From Mariniphaga sp041687255 (GTDB taxonomy: Bacteria > Bacteroidota > Bacteroidia > Bacteroidales > Prolixibacteraceae): 64,000 nt of DNA. Positions 7,657-17,400 of the stretch are shown piece by piece. How positions within the stretch are numbered: the stretch's first letter is position 1; every line of letters starts with the position of its first letter. The stretch is taken from contig JAWLCL010000005.1 in the NCBI GenBank assembly GCA_041687255.1, positions 186,001 to 250,000 on the forward strand, read 5' to 3'. The position numbers and the translations under genes were made by a program. The notes beneath the pieces were generated by a model that was given only the letters and a program-made list of their open reading frames with translations, made no database searches and was not told where the DNA came from.

Positions 7657-10596
7657 ATGTATCTGAACGTACATTCATACTTTAGCCTTCGCTACGGCAC
7701 GCTAAGCATCGATGAACTGCTGATGCTTGCCCGGCAGAATAATGTGGAGGCAATGGCACTCACCGATGTGAATACCACCATGGGAATACCTGAGTTTGTT
7801 AAGAAAGCTGCGGATGCAGGCATAAAGCCTATTGCAGGGGTGGAAGTCCGCGATGGCGACCGGTTGCTGTTTACAGGGCTTGCGAAAAACAATGCAGGTT
7901 TCAAAGAACTGAACGACTATCTTTCGTGGCACTACCTGAACAAAAAGGAATTCTCCTTTGAAGGATGGCCGTTCACCGATGTAACAGTGGTATACCCCTT
8001 TGGAAGCAAAAAGCCGCGGGAACTGAAGGATTATGAATATACCGGCATAAAGCCTGCACAGATAAACAAACTGCTTACTTCGGAATACCGGCACTTCCAG
8101 GACAAGCTGCTTGTGTGGCAACCTGTCACCTTTCGCGATCAGGCCGGCTGGTTTTTGCACAAGAGCCTGCGGGCCATCGGGCACAATACCCTCATAAGCA
8201 AACTGCAACCCGATCAGTTTTCAGGACACGATGAAGCAATGCTTCCGGTAATGCAGCTGAAAAAGCTGTACGAATCGTATCCCGGCATTGTGCAAAGCAC
8301 CGAAAAAGTAATGAACAAGTCCAGCATCGGCTTTGATTTTTCGACCGTAAAAAACAAGAAAACCTTTAGTCAGTCGGCTTATGACGACAAGCTACTACTG
8401 GAAAAGCTGGCGCTCGATGGCATGCTTTACCGTTACGGCAAAAACAACCCGCTGGCGCAGGAACGGGTAAGGCATGAGTTGCAGATCATCGATAAGCTTG
8501 GCTTTTCGGCTTACTTTCTCATCGCCTGGGACATTATACGCTACAGCATGTCGCGCGGCTTCTACCATGTAGGCCGGGGCAGCGGCGCCAACAGCGTGGT
8601 GGCCTATTGCCTGAAGATTACCGATGTGGACCCTATTAAGCTGAACCTGTATTTCGAGCGGTTTCTGAACCCCAAACGAACAAGTCCCCCCGACTTTGAT
8701 ATCGACTATTCGTGGCGCGATCGCGATGAAGTGCAGGATTACATTTTTAAACGGTACGGCCGAAACCATACTGCTCTGCTGGGAGCTACCTCCACTTTTC
8801 AGAACCGGTCGGTTGTAAGGGAACTGGGTAAAGTATTCGGGTTACCCAAGGAAGAAATCGATCTGCTGGTGAAAGACCCCGGCAACGATTACAACAAAAA
8901 CGATATTACGGCCCTGATTACCACACTGAGCAGGCAGATGCATAATTTTCCCAACCTGCGTACCATTCATGCCGGGGGGATTCTTATCTCGGAAGAACCC
9001 ATCACCTGCTATACGGCACTTGACCTGCCTCCCAAAGGGTTTCCCACCACCCACTGGGACATGTACATTGCCGAAGATATGGGTTTCGAAAAGCTGGACA
9101 TTTTGAGTCAGCGCGGCATCGGACACATTAAGGAGGCAGTGGAGATCATCAGGGAGAACCGTGACGAGGAGGTTGATGTACATCGTGTAAACCGTTTCTT
9201 TGAAGACGAGAAGGTGAAGCAGCAGCTTAAAACCGGTGAAACCAACGGCTGCTTTTACATTGAAAGCCCGGCTATGCGCGGTTTGCTGAAAAAGCTTAAG
9301 TGCAGCGATTACATTACCCTTGTTGCAGCAAGTTCGATCATCCGTCCGGGAGTTTCCAAATCGGGGATGATGAAGGAATACATCCGGCGGTTTCACTACC
9401 CCAACGATTTTGAATACATTCATCCGGTGATGAAGGAACAGCTGGCCGAAACCTATGGTGTGATGGTTTACCAGGAAGATGTTATCAAAGTGGCGCACCA
9501 TTTTGCAGGGCTCGATTTGGCCGAGGCCGACGTGCTGCGCAGGGCGATGTCGGGAAAGTACCGCTCAATAAAAGAGTTCAGCCGCATTGAAGAGAAGTAT
9601 TTCATTAACTGTCGGGAAAAAGGATACCCTGATGACATTGCCCGGGAGGTGTGGCGGCAGATTGAATCGTTTGCCGGCTACTCGTTTTCAAAGGCCCATT
9701 CGGCATCGTATGCGGTGGAAAGCTTTCAGAGCCTTTACCTGAAAGCGCACTACCCGCTCGAGTTTATGGTGGCCGTGATTAATAATTTTGGCGGCTTTTA
9801 CCACACCTGGGTTTACATCAACGAAGCCCAACGCATGGGAGCCACCATTGAGCTACCTTGCGTGAACAACAGCAACAATGCCACACGCATTACCGGCACA
9901 ACTGTTTACCTTGGTTTTGTGCATGTACAGCACCTTGAGCAAACAACGGTTGAGCTGATTGTCAGCGAACGCAACTGTCATGGCACTTACCGGTCGCTTC
10001 CCGATTTTATGGAACGGGTACCAATCACAAAAGAGCAGTTGGTGCTGCTTATCCGCCTTGGAGCTTTCCGGTTCACGGGCAAAGAAAAGTCGAACCTGCT
10101 CTGGGAGGCGCATCTTCTGCTGAACAAGCCGGCAAAGAAAACAGCTTCCTTTGCACTCTTTCATGCACCGGCAAAAAACTTCACGCTCCCCCAGCTGAAG
10201 CATGAAAAGCTGGAAGATGCCTACGATGAAATTGAGCTGCTGGGCTATCCGGTGAGCACGAATATTTTTGACATGCTCCAGACAAATTTCCGAGGCGCGA
10301 TCCAGGCCAGGGATTTAACCTCAAACATAGGCAAGAAAGTACGCATGACAGGGCGGCTGGTTACCATTAAATACGTGCGGACAGTAAAAAAGGAAATTAT
10401 GCATTTCGGAACTTTCCTCGATCATACAGGTGAATTTTTCGATACGGTGCATTTCCCCGACTCGTTAAAGAAGTATCCTTTCCGTGGCGACGGCATTTAC
10501 CTTATCCTGGGAAAGGTTGTTGAAGAGTTTGGCTTTCCCTCGCTGGAGGTGGAGAAAATGGCTAAATTGCCTTACAAGCCCAATCCAAAGGCATAG
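7657..10596 (+). CDS. dnaE2: DNA polymerase III alpha subunit, DnaE2-type (error-prone)
   Basis: 979 residues, shorter than replicative DnaE (about 1150) and in the DnaE2 range. An N-terminal PHP domain (VHSYFSLRYG) has ALTDVNTTMG where active PHP domains have TDH, so its metal site looks incomplete and proofreading is unlikely. The polymerase core shows GRGSGANSVVAYCL, the catalytic acidic motif PPDFDIDYSWRDRDE and FAGYSFSKAHSASYA. A C-terminal OB fold (VRMTGRLVTIKYVRT) follows. It is co-transcribed with the Y-family polymerase and very probably works with it in translesion synthesis and induced mutagenesis. A bidirectional terminator lies 38 bp after the stop. Confidence 0.9.
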   Translation: MYLNVHSYFSLRYGTLSIDELLMLARQNNVEAMALTDVNTTMGIPEFVKKAADAGIKPIAGVEVRDGDRLLFTGLAKNNAGFKELNDYLSWHYLNKKEFSFEGWPFTDVTVVYPFGSKKPRELKDYEYTGIKPAQINKLLTSEYRHFQDKLLVWQPVTFRDQAGWFLHKSLRAIGHNTLISKLQPDQFSGHDEAMLPVMQLKKLYESYPGIVQSTEKVMNKSSIGFDFSTVKNKKTFSQSAYDDKLLLEKLALDGMLYRYGKNNPLAQERVRHELQIIDKLGFSAYFLIAWDIIRYSMSRGFYHVGRGSGANSVVAYCLKITDVDPIKLNLYFERFLNPKRTSPPDFDIDYSWRDRDEVQDYIFKRYGRNHTALLGATSTFQNRSVVRELGKVFGLPKEEIDLLVKDPGNDYNKNDITALITTLSRQMHNFPNLRTIHAGGILISEEPITCYTALDLPPKGFPTTHWDMYIAEDMGFEKLDILSQRGIGHIKEAVEIIRENRDEEVDVHRVNRFFEDEKVKQQLKTGETNGCFYIESPAMRGLLKKLKCSDYITLVAASSIIRPGVSKSGMMKEYIRRFHYPNDFEYIHPVMKEQLAETYGVMVYQEDVIKVAHHFAGLDLAEADVLRRAMSGKYRSIKEFSRIEEKYFINCREKGYPDDIAREVWRQIESFAGYSFSKAHSASYAVESFQSLYLKAHYPLEFMVAVINNFGGFYHTWVYINEAQRMGATIELPCVNNSNNATRITGTTVYLGFVHVQHLEQTTVELIVSERNCHGTYRSLPDFMERVPITKEQLVLLIRLGAFRFTGKEKSNLLWEAHLLLNKPAKKTASFALFHAPAKNFTLPQLKHEKLEDAYDEIELLGYPVSTNIFDMLQTNFRGAIQARDLTSNIGKKVRMTGRLVTIKYVRTVKKEIMHFGTFLDHTGEFFDTVHFPDSLKKYPFRGDGIYLILGKVVEEFGFPSLEVEKMAKLPYKPNPKA

Positions 10597-10633
10597 ACTG
10601 CCCCGGTTTATTATCGGCAGCCTGAAAAAAATT

Positions 10634-10668
10634 AAGGCCGGATTGAACTCCGGCCTTTCGTCTTTTTT
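10634..10668. terminator. Bidirectional terminator between dnaE2 and the M28 peptidase gene
   Basis: Perfect 9-bp stem AAGGCCGGA (10634-10642) / TCCGGCCTT (10649-10657) with a 6-nt loop. A T-rich tail (TCGTCTTTTTT) follows on the plus strand, and an A-rich stretch (GAAAAAAATT) precedes it, which gives a T-run on the minus strand. It sits between convergent genes. Confidence 0.85.
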
Positions 10669-12343
10669 ATTCTTCAGTTAAAAGATGCTCATCGCTGTTG
10701 GCAAAGCGCCAGGTATTCAAAAACCCGATTTTTATGATGTTTACCATCTTTTCCCAGTTTATTTTTTCGAGTTCGTCGGAAGGCAGGTGATAATCAGGAT
10801 GCATGGCAGCCATAAAATAAAAAACGGGAATTTCCTGCTGTGCAAACGGCGCGTGGTCGCTCCCGCCTGAAGGTCGTTCCGAAGACCGGTAATTCAAATC
10901 AAGATTGATGTTATACTGTTCGATGTGCCTTTTGGTAACTTCTGCAATTCCTTCATTTGCCCGGGTATAAACCATTGAAGCCTTATTCCCTTCTGTATCG
11001 TTTTCCGAATTGCGGGCAATCATATCGTAATTGAGGTTTAAAGCAATGTTCATGTTCTTTTTCATGGCTTCGCGAACAAAATACCGGGAGCCCCACAACC
11101 CTTTCTCTTCGCCGGTCCATGCTGCAAAGATCACTGTTTTTTCAGGTTTCTTGCCGGTGGCTTTGAATGCCTTTGCAATGGTCATTACCCCAACAGTACC
11201 TGAGGCATTGTCATCAGCGCCGTTCCAAATCCAGCCGTTCCATTTACCAACGTGGTCGTAGTGACCACCAACAACAATGAACTCGTCCTTTTTTTCGCCT
11301 TCAATCATTCCAACTACATTGCGGGCCTTAACTATTTTGGAATCCACAGTCGTTTTATAGGAGACCATTTTCCCGGGCAGTGCCTGCGGGAAAGGTTTCA
11401 TTTTTTCAGCAACTGATGCTTCAAAATCCTCAACATTAATGCCGGTACCTGAAAATATTTCCCCTGCAACTCTGGCTGATACAGAGAATACCGGAATAGC
11501 AGAAGCAAGCGTATCTCCCGGCAAGGTCATCCGGGTATCGTAGTATGTAGGGAAGGGTTCATCTGCTTCAAAGAAATCTCCTTTAACCGGATAAATAGCA
11601 TTCTGAGCCCAGGAAAGGGTCGGGTCGTTATCTGTATTAACAAGTATAACTGCAACTGCACCTGCTTTGGTAAGGCGTTCAATTTTGTCGCGCTCAAGGT
11701 AATATTGGGCATACCGGCCTAAAGGTGCAAATTTTTCATGGGCTACAGAGGAGGTGTCCTTATGTCCGGGAAAGCCGGCAAGTACGACTGCAATTTTGCC
11801 GTTCACGTCCACCTGCTTTAAATCATCATATTTTTCCTTCTCACTTTTAAATCCATAACCTGCAAAAACCAATGGCGCTTTCCCTGAACGGCCAACCGTT
11901 CCCGGATTGACACTGAAATCGGATTTGAAATTAAAATCAGCTGCACTTTCGCGTCCGGAGCCATGGCTAATCACCGATAACGACTGTACCTCTCCCGGGG
12001 CGTATTCCAGCAGGCTGAAGTTCTGGAAATAGGTGGTATCTTCAGAAATAGTCATTCCTGCCATCCGCTGCGCACGTGAAGGCACTTTCCTTTCCACATC
12101 ACCAAAAGGTTCAATCCCGTAAATCTTGAAAATTGAAGAAATATAATCGGCGGCCAGATAAGCCCCTTTTGTTCCCACTGCCCTGCCCTCTGTCCAGTCA
12201 GATGCAAGGAATTCAAGCTGCCCTCTTACGGCAGTTTCGGTAATTGCCTCCAATCCTTTATCCATTTCTTCCTGCGCATTGCTGATTCCAACCGCAACAA
12301 ACAATAAAAACACAATGAGGCACTGTTTTTTAGCTCTTATCAT
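10667..12343 (-). CDS. Secreted M28-family metallopeptidase with PA-like insert
   Basis: 558 residues from the ATG at 12343, where MIRAKKQCLIVFLLFVAVG begins a clear signal peptide. An upstream in-frame ATG at 12490 would add 49 residues with no family counterpart. The mature part has a PA-like segment (about 150-300) and the M28 zinc-peptidase core: GGHYDHVG (His361), NGADDNASG (Asp377), WTGEEKGLWGS (Glu411/412), LNYDMIARN (Asp440) and GGSDHAPF near 500. All five metal or catalytic positions are present. Members are aminopeptidases or carboxypeptidases of the Gram-negative envelope. The gene stands alone between convergent dnaE2 and the divergent hypothetical gene at 12621. Confidence 0.88.
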   Translation of the reverse strand: MIRAKKQCLIVFLLFVAVGISNAQEEMDKGLEAITETAVRGQLEFLASDWTEGRAVGTKGAYLAADYISSIFKIYGIEPFGDVERKVPSRAQRMAGMTISEDTTYFQNFSLLEYAPGEVQSLSVISHGSGRESAADFNFKSDFSVNPGTVGRSGKAPLVFAGYGFKSEKEKYDDLKQVDVNGKIAVVLAGFPGHKDTSSVAHEKFAPLGRYAQYYLERDKIERLTKAGAVAVILVNTDNDPTLSWAQNAIYPVKGDFFEADEPFPTYYDTRMTLPGDTLASAIPVFSVSARVAGEIFSGTGINVEDFEASVAEKMKPFPQALPGKMVSYKTTVDSKIVKARNVVGMIEGEKKDEFIVVGGHYDHVGKWNGWIWNGADDNASGTVGVMTIAKAFKATGKKPEKTVIFAAWTGEEKGLWGSRYFVREAMKKNMNIALNLNYDMIARNSENDTEGNKASMVYTRANEGIAEVTKRHIEQYNINLDLNYRSSERPSGGSDHAPFAQQEIPVFYFMAAMHPDYHLPSDELEKINWEKMVNIIKIGFLNTWRFANSDEHLLTEE

Positions 12344-12620
12344 CGAAGTAAAATATTTAATTATAAACTGATTTCCGATTCCAAAACTGAAATGAAAGGA
12401 TAATATTACAATTTCTTTTCTATTCAAAAAAACAGATAATGTATGAATAACCTTCGATTCTTCTTTTAGAAGGCAGGAAGATACCTTCAATTGCTATTGA
12501 AAAATAACTTTTTACGTAACATTTTCAATCGCAAATAGTAAAAATAATAAAGCTCACTCTTTAAACCATCAGAAGCAAACGGAAACAAAAAATAAAAAAC
12601 AAAACTCAAAGAACAATCAG

Positions 12621-13355
12621 ATGAAAACCGGAAAAACATTTAAAGTTTGTGGTTCTGTTATGAAAAAAGAATCACTGGTATATCTAACAGGAAATATACT
12701 GGAGCATACCACAATAGCAGAAGCCGACCAGCCTTATTCAAATTATTACGGTCAGGTGCCTAAAAGACCACAACCGAACTCCCTCTTTTTATTTACAGAA
12801 ATGGAGTATTCACTTGAAGAAGCGTTGCGTTTCACTCAAAACATTGACATCTGTGCCGAAAAGAAAGTCAATGCAGCCAGTGCAATAATCTATTCAGCCG
12901 GTCACAGGTTACCCGCCATCCGAATCCGGAATTTTCCTGACTACCAGCACCTCGGAAGGCTGCAGGAATGTTATGAAGCACAGGGGGTGGTATTTGTTAA
13001 AAGAAACATTCCTGAACCAGAACCACTAATCAAGGTAAACAAATGTTTTGCGCTTGAAGATGCAGGAGATGGATTCTTTCTGGATCTGGACGAACCCAAT
13101 GAAGGATATATTACAATACCCTATTATCCGGACTTTCAGGAATTTGAAATTTTACTTCAAAATGTCAGGAATAATTCTTCCTGTTCATTATTCGATGCTG
13201 CATATGGAGGATTCATAATAGAAGGTAAAGTCATTGACATGATAAGAATATATTCGGGTCACCTGAACCGGGATCTCCTGAAATGTATAAAAGATGAAAT
13301 CTTCAGGTGGTTGAAGACCAATACGAAAATGCAGCATCTGCAGAGAATTGAATAA
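12621..13355 (+). CDS. Hypothetical protein
   Basis: 244 residues that I do not recognise. No signal peptide or membrane segment is visible. It looks like a soluble alpha/beta protein with several aromatic-acidic stretches (DADEPNEGYITIPYYPDFQEFEI region around 155-175). A second in-frame ATG at 12660 (MKKESLVYLTG) is an equally good start. The frame is long, ATG-started and of normal composition, so it is probably a real gene. It is followed after 46 bp by the Tat isomerase gene on the same strand, and the two may be co-transcribed. Confidence 0.7.
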   Translation: MKTGKTFKVCGSVMKKESLVYLTGNILEHTTIAEADQPYSNYYGQVPKRPQPNSLFLFTEMEYSLEEALRFTQNIDICAEKKVNAASAIIYSAGHRLPAIRIRNFPDYQHLGRLQECYEAQGVVFVKRNIPEPEPLIKVNKCFALEDAGDGFFLDLDEPNEGYITIPYYPDFQEFEILLQNVRNNSSCSLFDAAYGGFIIEGKVIDMIRIYSGHLNRDLLKCIKDEIFRWLKTNTKMQHLQRIE

Positions 13356-13401
13356 AAATTACCTAAATTCGCACCTAAACCATATTAAAAACCTGTTATA
13401 A

Positions 13402-14367
13402 ATGATTAGTAAATTCAACAGAAGGAATTTTATCCTTAACTCAACGCTTGCAGTTGCCGGAGCAGGCATAGCTGCTTCCTGTTCAGCACCTCAGGCAAAC
13501 ACCGGCAATCAACAGAAAAAGATCAGAAGAAATCCAATAGGTGTTTCAACTTATTCATTCTGGCAGTTTAACGGACCTAAAGAAAATGCTCCAATTGAGG
13601 ACTGCATTGAAAAAGCTGCTCAAATGGGTTTTGATGGCATCGAGTTTTTGCTTGTTCAAATGCAGTCGGAAGAAAACAGTTACCTGCAAAAGCTGAAAAG
13701 GCAGGCTTTTCATGCCGGTCTTGACATAATGGGATTTTCTACGCACCAGGGATTCGTGTACCCCGATAAGGAAAAGCGTCAGTCGGAAATCGACAAAACC
13801 ATCCACCAGATTGAGCTGGCATATCAACTGGGTATTCCGGTCATGCGACTGAACACAGGCCGCTGGGGCACGAGTGGATCGTTCGACGAACTGATGGCAA
13901 ATAAAGGAATAGAGCCTGTGCTGGAAGGCTATACCGATGATGAAGGGTTCAAATGGGTAATTGATGCCATTGAACAGTGCATACCCACAGCAGAGAAATG
14001 CGGTGTGGTGCTGGGGCTTGAAAACCACTGGGGGCTTGGTCGCACAGCAGAAGGAGTTCTGCGGATTGTAAATGCTGTTGATTCACCATGGCTTCAGGTT
14101 ACCTCCGATACCGGCAACTTTCTTGAGCGCCAGTACGAGCAACTTGAAATGATGGCTCCGCAAACCTTCCTGGTTCAGGCCAAGACCTATTTTGGAGGCG
14201 GTAAATGGTACACGCTCGACATCGATTACAATCGTGTGGCTGAGATTTTCCGGGAAGTTGACTACCGGGGCTATGTATCCGTAGAATTCGAAGGAAATGA
14301 AGATCCAATGACAGCTGTTCCAAAAAGTCTGGAAATGATTCGTAACGCTTTTACCTGGGAAGAATAA
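13402..14367 (+). CDS. Exported sugar phosphate isomerase/epimerase-like TIM barrel
   Basis: 321 residues. Tat signal FNRRNFILNSTLAVAGAG (RR at 7-8) followed by IAASC (Cys27), a possible Tat lipoprotein site, although Ala at -3 is not ideal. The TIM-barrel isomerase family is shown by GVSTYSFWQF, MGFDGIEFLL, GLENHWGLG and VEFEGNEDP. It differs from the isomerases at 1479 and 34964 in having ENHWG instead of HNH(H/S) at the metal site, so it belongs to another subgroup. No oxidoreductase partner is adjacent. A terminator follows 22 bp after the stop. Confidence 0.83.
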   Translation: MISKFNRRNFILNSTLAVAGAGIAASCSAPQANTGNQQKKIRRNPIGVSTYSFWQFNGPKENAPIEDCIEKAAQMGFDGIEFLLVQMQSEENSYLQKLKRQAFHAGLDIMGFSTHQGFVYPDKEKRQSEIDKTIHQIELAYQLGIPVMRLNTGRWGTSGSFDELMANKGIEPVLEGYTDDEGFKWVIDAIEQCIPTAEKCGVVLGLENHWGLGRTAEGVLRIVNAVDSPWLQVTSDTGNFLERQYEQLEMMAPQTFLVQAKTYFGGGKWYTLDIDYNRVAEIFREVDYRGYVSVEFEGNEDPMTAVPKSLEMIRNAFTWEE

Positions 14368-14389
14368 CCCAATAGAAACTAACTTTACT

Positions 14390-14419
14390 AAAACTCCTGT
14401 TTCGGCAGGAGTTTTTATT
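14390..14419. terminator. Bidirectional terminator between isomerase and repeat-protein genes
   Basis: Perfect 10-bp stem AAAACTCCTG (14390-14399) / CAGGAGTTTT (14406-14415) with a 6-nt loop, serving two convergent genes. Its right arm touches the stop codon of the repeat-protein gene. Confidence 0.8.
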
Positions 14420-17400
14420 TTACTGCATTTTGAATTTCTGTCAGCTTTTCTTTTGTTTCCTCATCATCAGGTCTCAATTCAAGAGCTTTCTTATACCAGT
14501 AGCGGGCAACATTATAACTTTCCCTTTCAAAAGCTTCAGCAGCTTTTTTGATATGACTTTCGAACTGGACACCTGACCTGCCGGCCATTCGTTCGGCAAT
14601 TAAAACAGTAATTGTCTGCAGCTGTTCCTTCGGATAACTCTCACCGGGCTTTATTGACAGGGCTCTGTTATACCAACCACGGGAAACTGCAAGCTGGTTT
14701 TCGCGGAGCGTTGAATCGGCAAGATTAATGAAGTTTTGATAATCTTTGTCGCGCTGACTCAACAGCATACTTCCAACTAGCCTGTTAATTTCATCAATTT
14801 GCTGCTGTGGATAAGTTTCATCCTGCTTTACGTCCCAGGCTTTGTAATACCAGGCCCGGGATACATTGTACATCTTATTGCCGAAGTACTCGTCTGCCAT
14901 TGAGATGTACTCCTGATACAGCTGATTCAGTCCGGTTTCATTCATTTCCTGTCGTTCCTGCAGTGCCTGCTGGTGAGTTTCAATTTCCTTCTTCCGGCGT
15001 TCCATTTCAGCGGCTACCTGCTGCTCTGCCAGAGCCTGGGTTTCCTGCTGCTTAAGCAAATTGTCAATTTTTAGTATTTGCCCACCGGGATAATTTTCCC
15101 CAAGCTTCAGAGCAAGTGCTTTTTCATATTCACCTTTGGCTTCTATCCATGATTCTTCCTGAAATAAACCATCGGCAGCCAATATAACAGACTGGTATCT
15201 GTTATCAAGTTCGGTCTGCTGAATTAAACGATCAGCCTCAGCAATACGATCTTCCGGGTAGGACTCATCAGGTTTCAGAGCCATCGCCCTTGCATAATTT
15301 TCTTTTGCCGGATTGAAATCCTTTGTATCAAATAACTGGTCAGCCAAATTTATAATTTCCCTGTACTCCTTGTCAAGGTTTTCCTGCTCCAGCCTTGCCG
15401 TTTCAATGTCTGCTAAGATGTTATCCACTTCAACAATCCGTTGCTTAGGATATTCAGCTTCTCCATTTACCTGGAGCGCCATCTGATATGCTGACCTGGA
15501 ACTTTCGTACTTTTTCAGATTAAACAAACTGTCGGCTTGTGAAACTGCCTGTGCAAACTGCAGTTCCTTTTCTGCCTTGAGGGCAGCTAACCGTGCCTGT
15601 TCGGCTGCTTCTGCTTCGGCAGCCAATTGTGCCCTTTCGGCCTCTTCTTCCGCTGCCAGACGTTCACGGTTTTCAATAATTGAATCAATCTTTGCCCGCA
15701 TCTCCTGCGGGTATGATTCCTTAGGTTTTACCTGCTGTGCTTCCAGAAATGCTTCTCTTGCCACCTCAAACGACTCCTGCTCAAATGCCTCATCCCCTCG
15801 TGATACTGAAGCATTGTAGTTCTGCTCTGCGGCAGCTATCTGGTCTAACAATTCATTAATCTCAGATATTTTCTGCTCCGGCAAAACCTGTCCGGGCTTA
15901 ATTTGCAAGGCATTTTGATATGCAGCAATAGCATTTTCATATTCTTGCTTTTTGAACAAGCTGTCGGCCTGTCTAACCGATTGGTTATACTGCCGGTTTT
16001 GTTCCTCTTCCAATGCAGCCAGTCGGGCCTGTTCGGCAGCTTCAGCCTCGGCAGCCAGACGTAACCGTTCGGCTTCTGCTTCCGCTGCAAGACGCTCCCG
16101 GGCCTCCACAATGGAATCAATCTGTGCCAGCATTTCCCCCGGATAAGCCTCTTCAGGTTTGGCCTGTTGTGCTTCCATAAATGCTGCTTTTGCCGCATCA
16201 AACGATTCCAGGCTAAATGCATCATTTCCACTTGCCAGTGCAGCATCATAAGCCTGCTGCACTACCGCCTGCTGACCGATAAGGTCATTTATCTCTCTGA
16301 TCCGCTGCTCCGGTAAAGTTTCTTCAGGCTTAACCTGTAATGCAGCCCTGTATGCAACTAGCGAATTCTCGTATTCCTTTAAACTAAACAGACTGTCAGC
16401 CTGAGCAATTGTCAGGCTGTATTGCTGTTCTTTTTCTGCCTCCAATGCAGCAAGACGTGCCTGCTCTGCGGCTTCAGCTTCAGCAGCCAGCCGTTCGCGG
16501 GTATCAACAATGGAATCAATCCGTACAAGCATCTCCTGAGGATAAGTTTCTTCGGATTTGGCCTGCTGTGCCTCCATAAAAGCTGCTTTTGACTCGTCAA
16601 ATGATTCACGGGCTAAAGCATCATCTCCACGAGCCACAGCATCATCATAAATCTTTTGATTTTCAGCCAGCGTAACAAGCAATTCATCTATTTCATTAAT
16701 TCTTTGACCCGGTTTATCCTCCTCCGGTTTTATTTGCAAAGCATCTCGGTAAGCTGTTCTTGAATCTACGTATTCTTTAAGTTCAAACAAGCTGTCGGCT
16801 TTTGCCAACGCCAGCTTAAACTTATTTTCCTTTTCGGCGGCAAGTGCTGCCATGCGTTCCAGCTCTGCTGCCTCTGCTTCAGCTGCCAACCTTAGTCGCT
16901 CTGCCTCTGCTTCAGCTGCCAGTTGTTCACGTGTTTGTACTATGGAATCAATCTGCGCCAGCATCTCCTTCGGGTAGTTTTCATCGGGCTTTGCTTTCAA
17001 TGCATCATTAAATGCTGTAACAGCTCCCTCAAATGACTCCTGCCTGAAAGCATCATCTCCGCGAACAACTGCTGCTTCATACTCCTTCTGAACAGCAGCC
17101 AATTGTACCAAAAGTTCATCTATATCATTAATCCGCTGCTCCGGCACCGGCTCACCGGGCCTTATCTGCAAAGCTGCCTGATAGGCCATCCGTGAATTTT
17201 CATATTCTTTTAAATTGAGCAAACTATCGCCACGGGAAACTGCATTATCATACTCTTGTTCTTTTTCTGCTTCAAGAGCTGCAAGTCGTGCCTGTTCGGC
17301 TGCCTGTTCCTCGGCAAGCAGCCGTTGCCTTTCGGCCTCTGCTTCTTCTGCCAGCCTTTCCTGTTCGGCAAAAATTGAATTAATCTGTGTTATTTGCGTG

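Noticed and set aside
8842..9501. Open frame of 219 codons on the minus strand
   Set aside because: Antisense to dnaE2; composition is that of a reverse-complement shadow.
12344..12490. Longer N-terminus of the M28 peptidase from an upstream ATG
   Set aside because: It would put 49 residues in front of a clear signal peptide.
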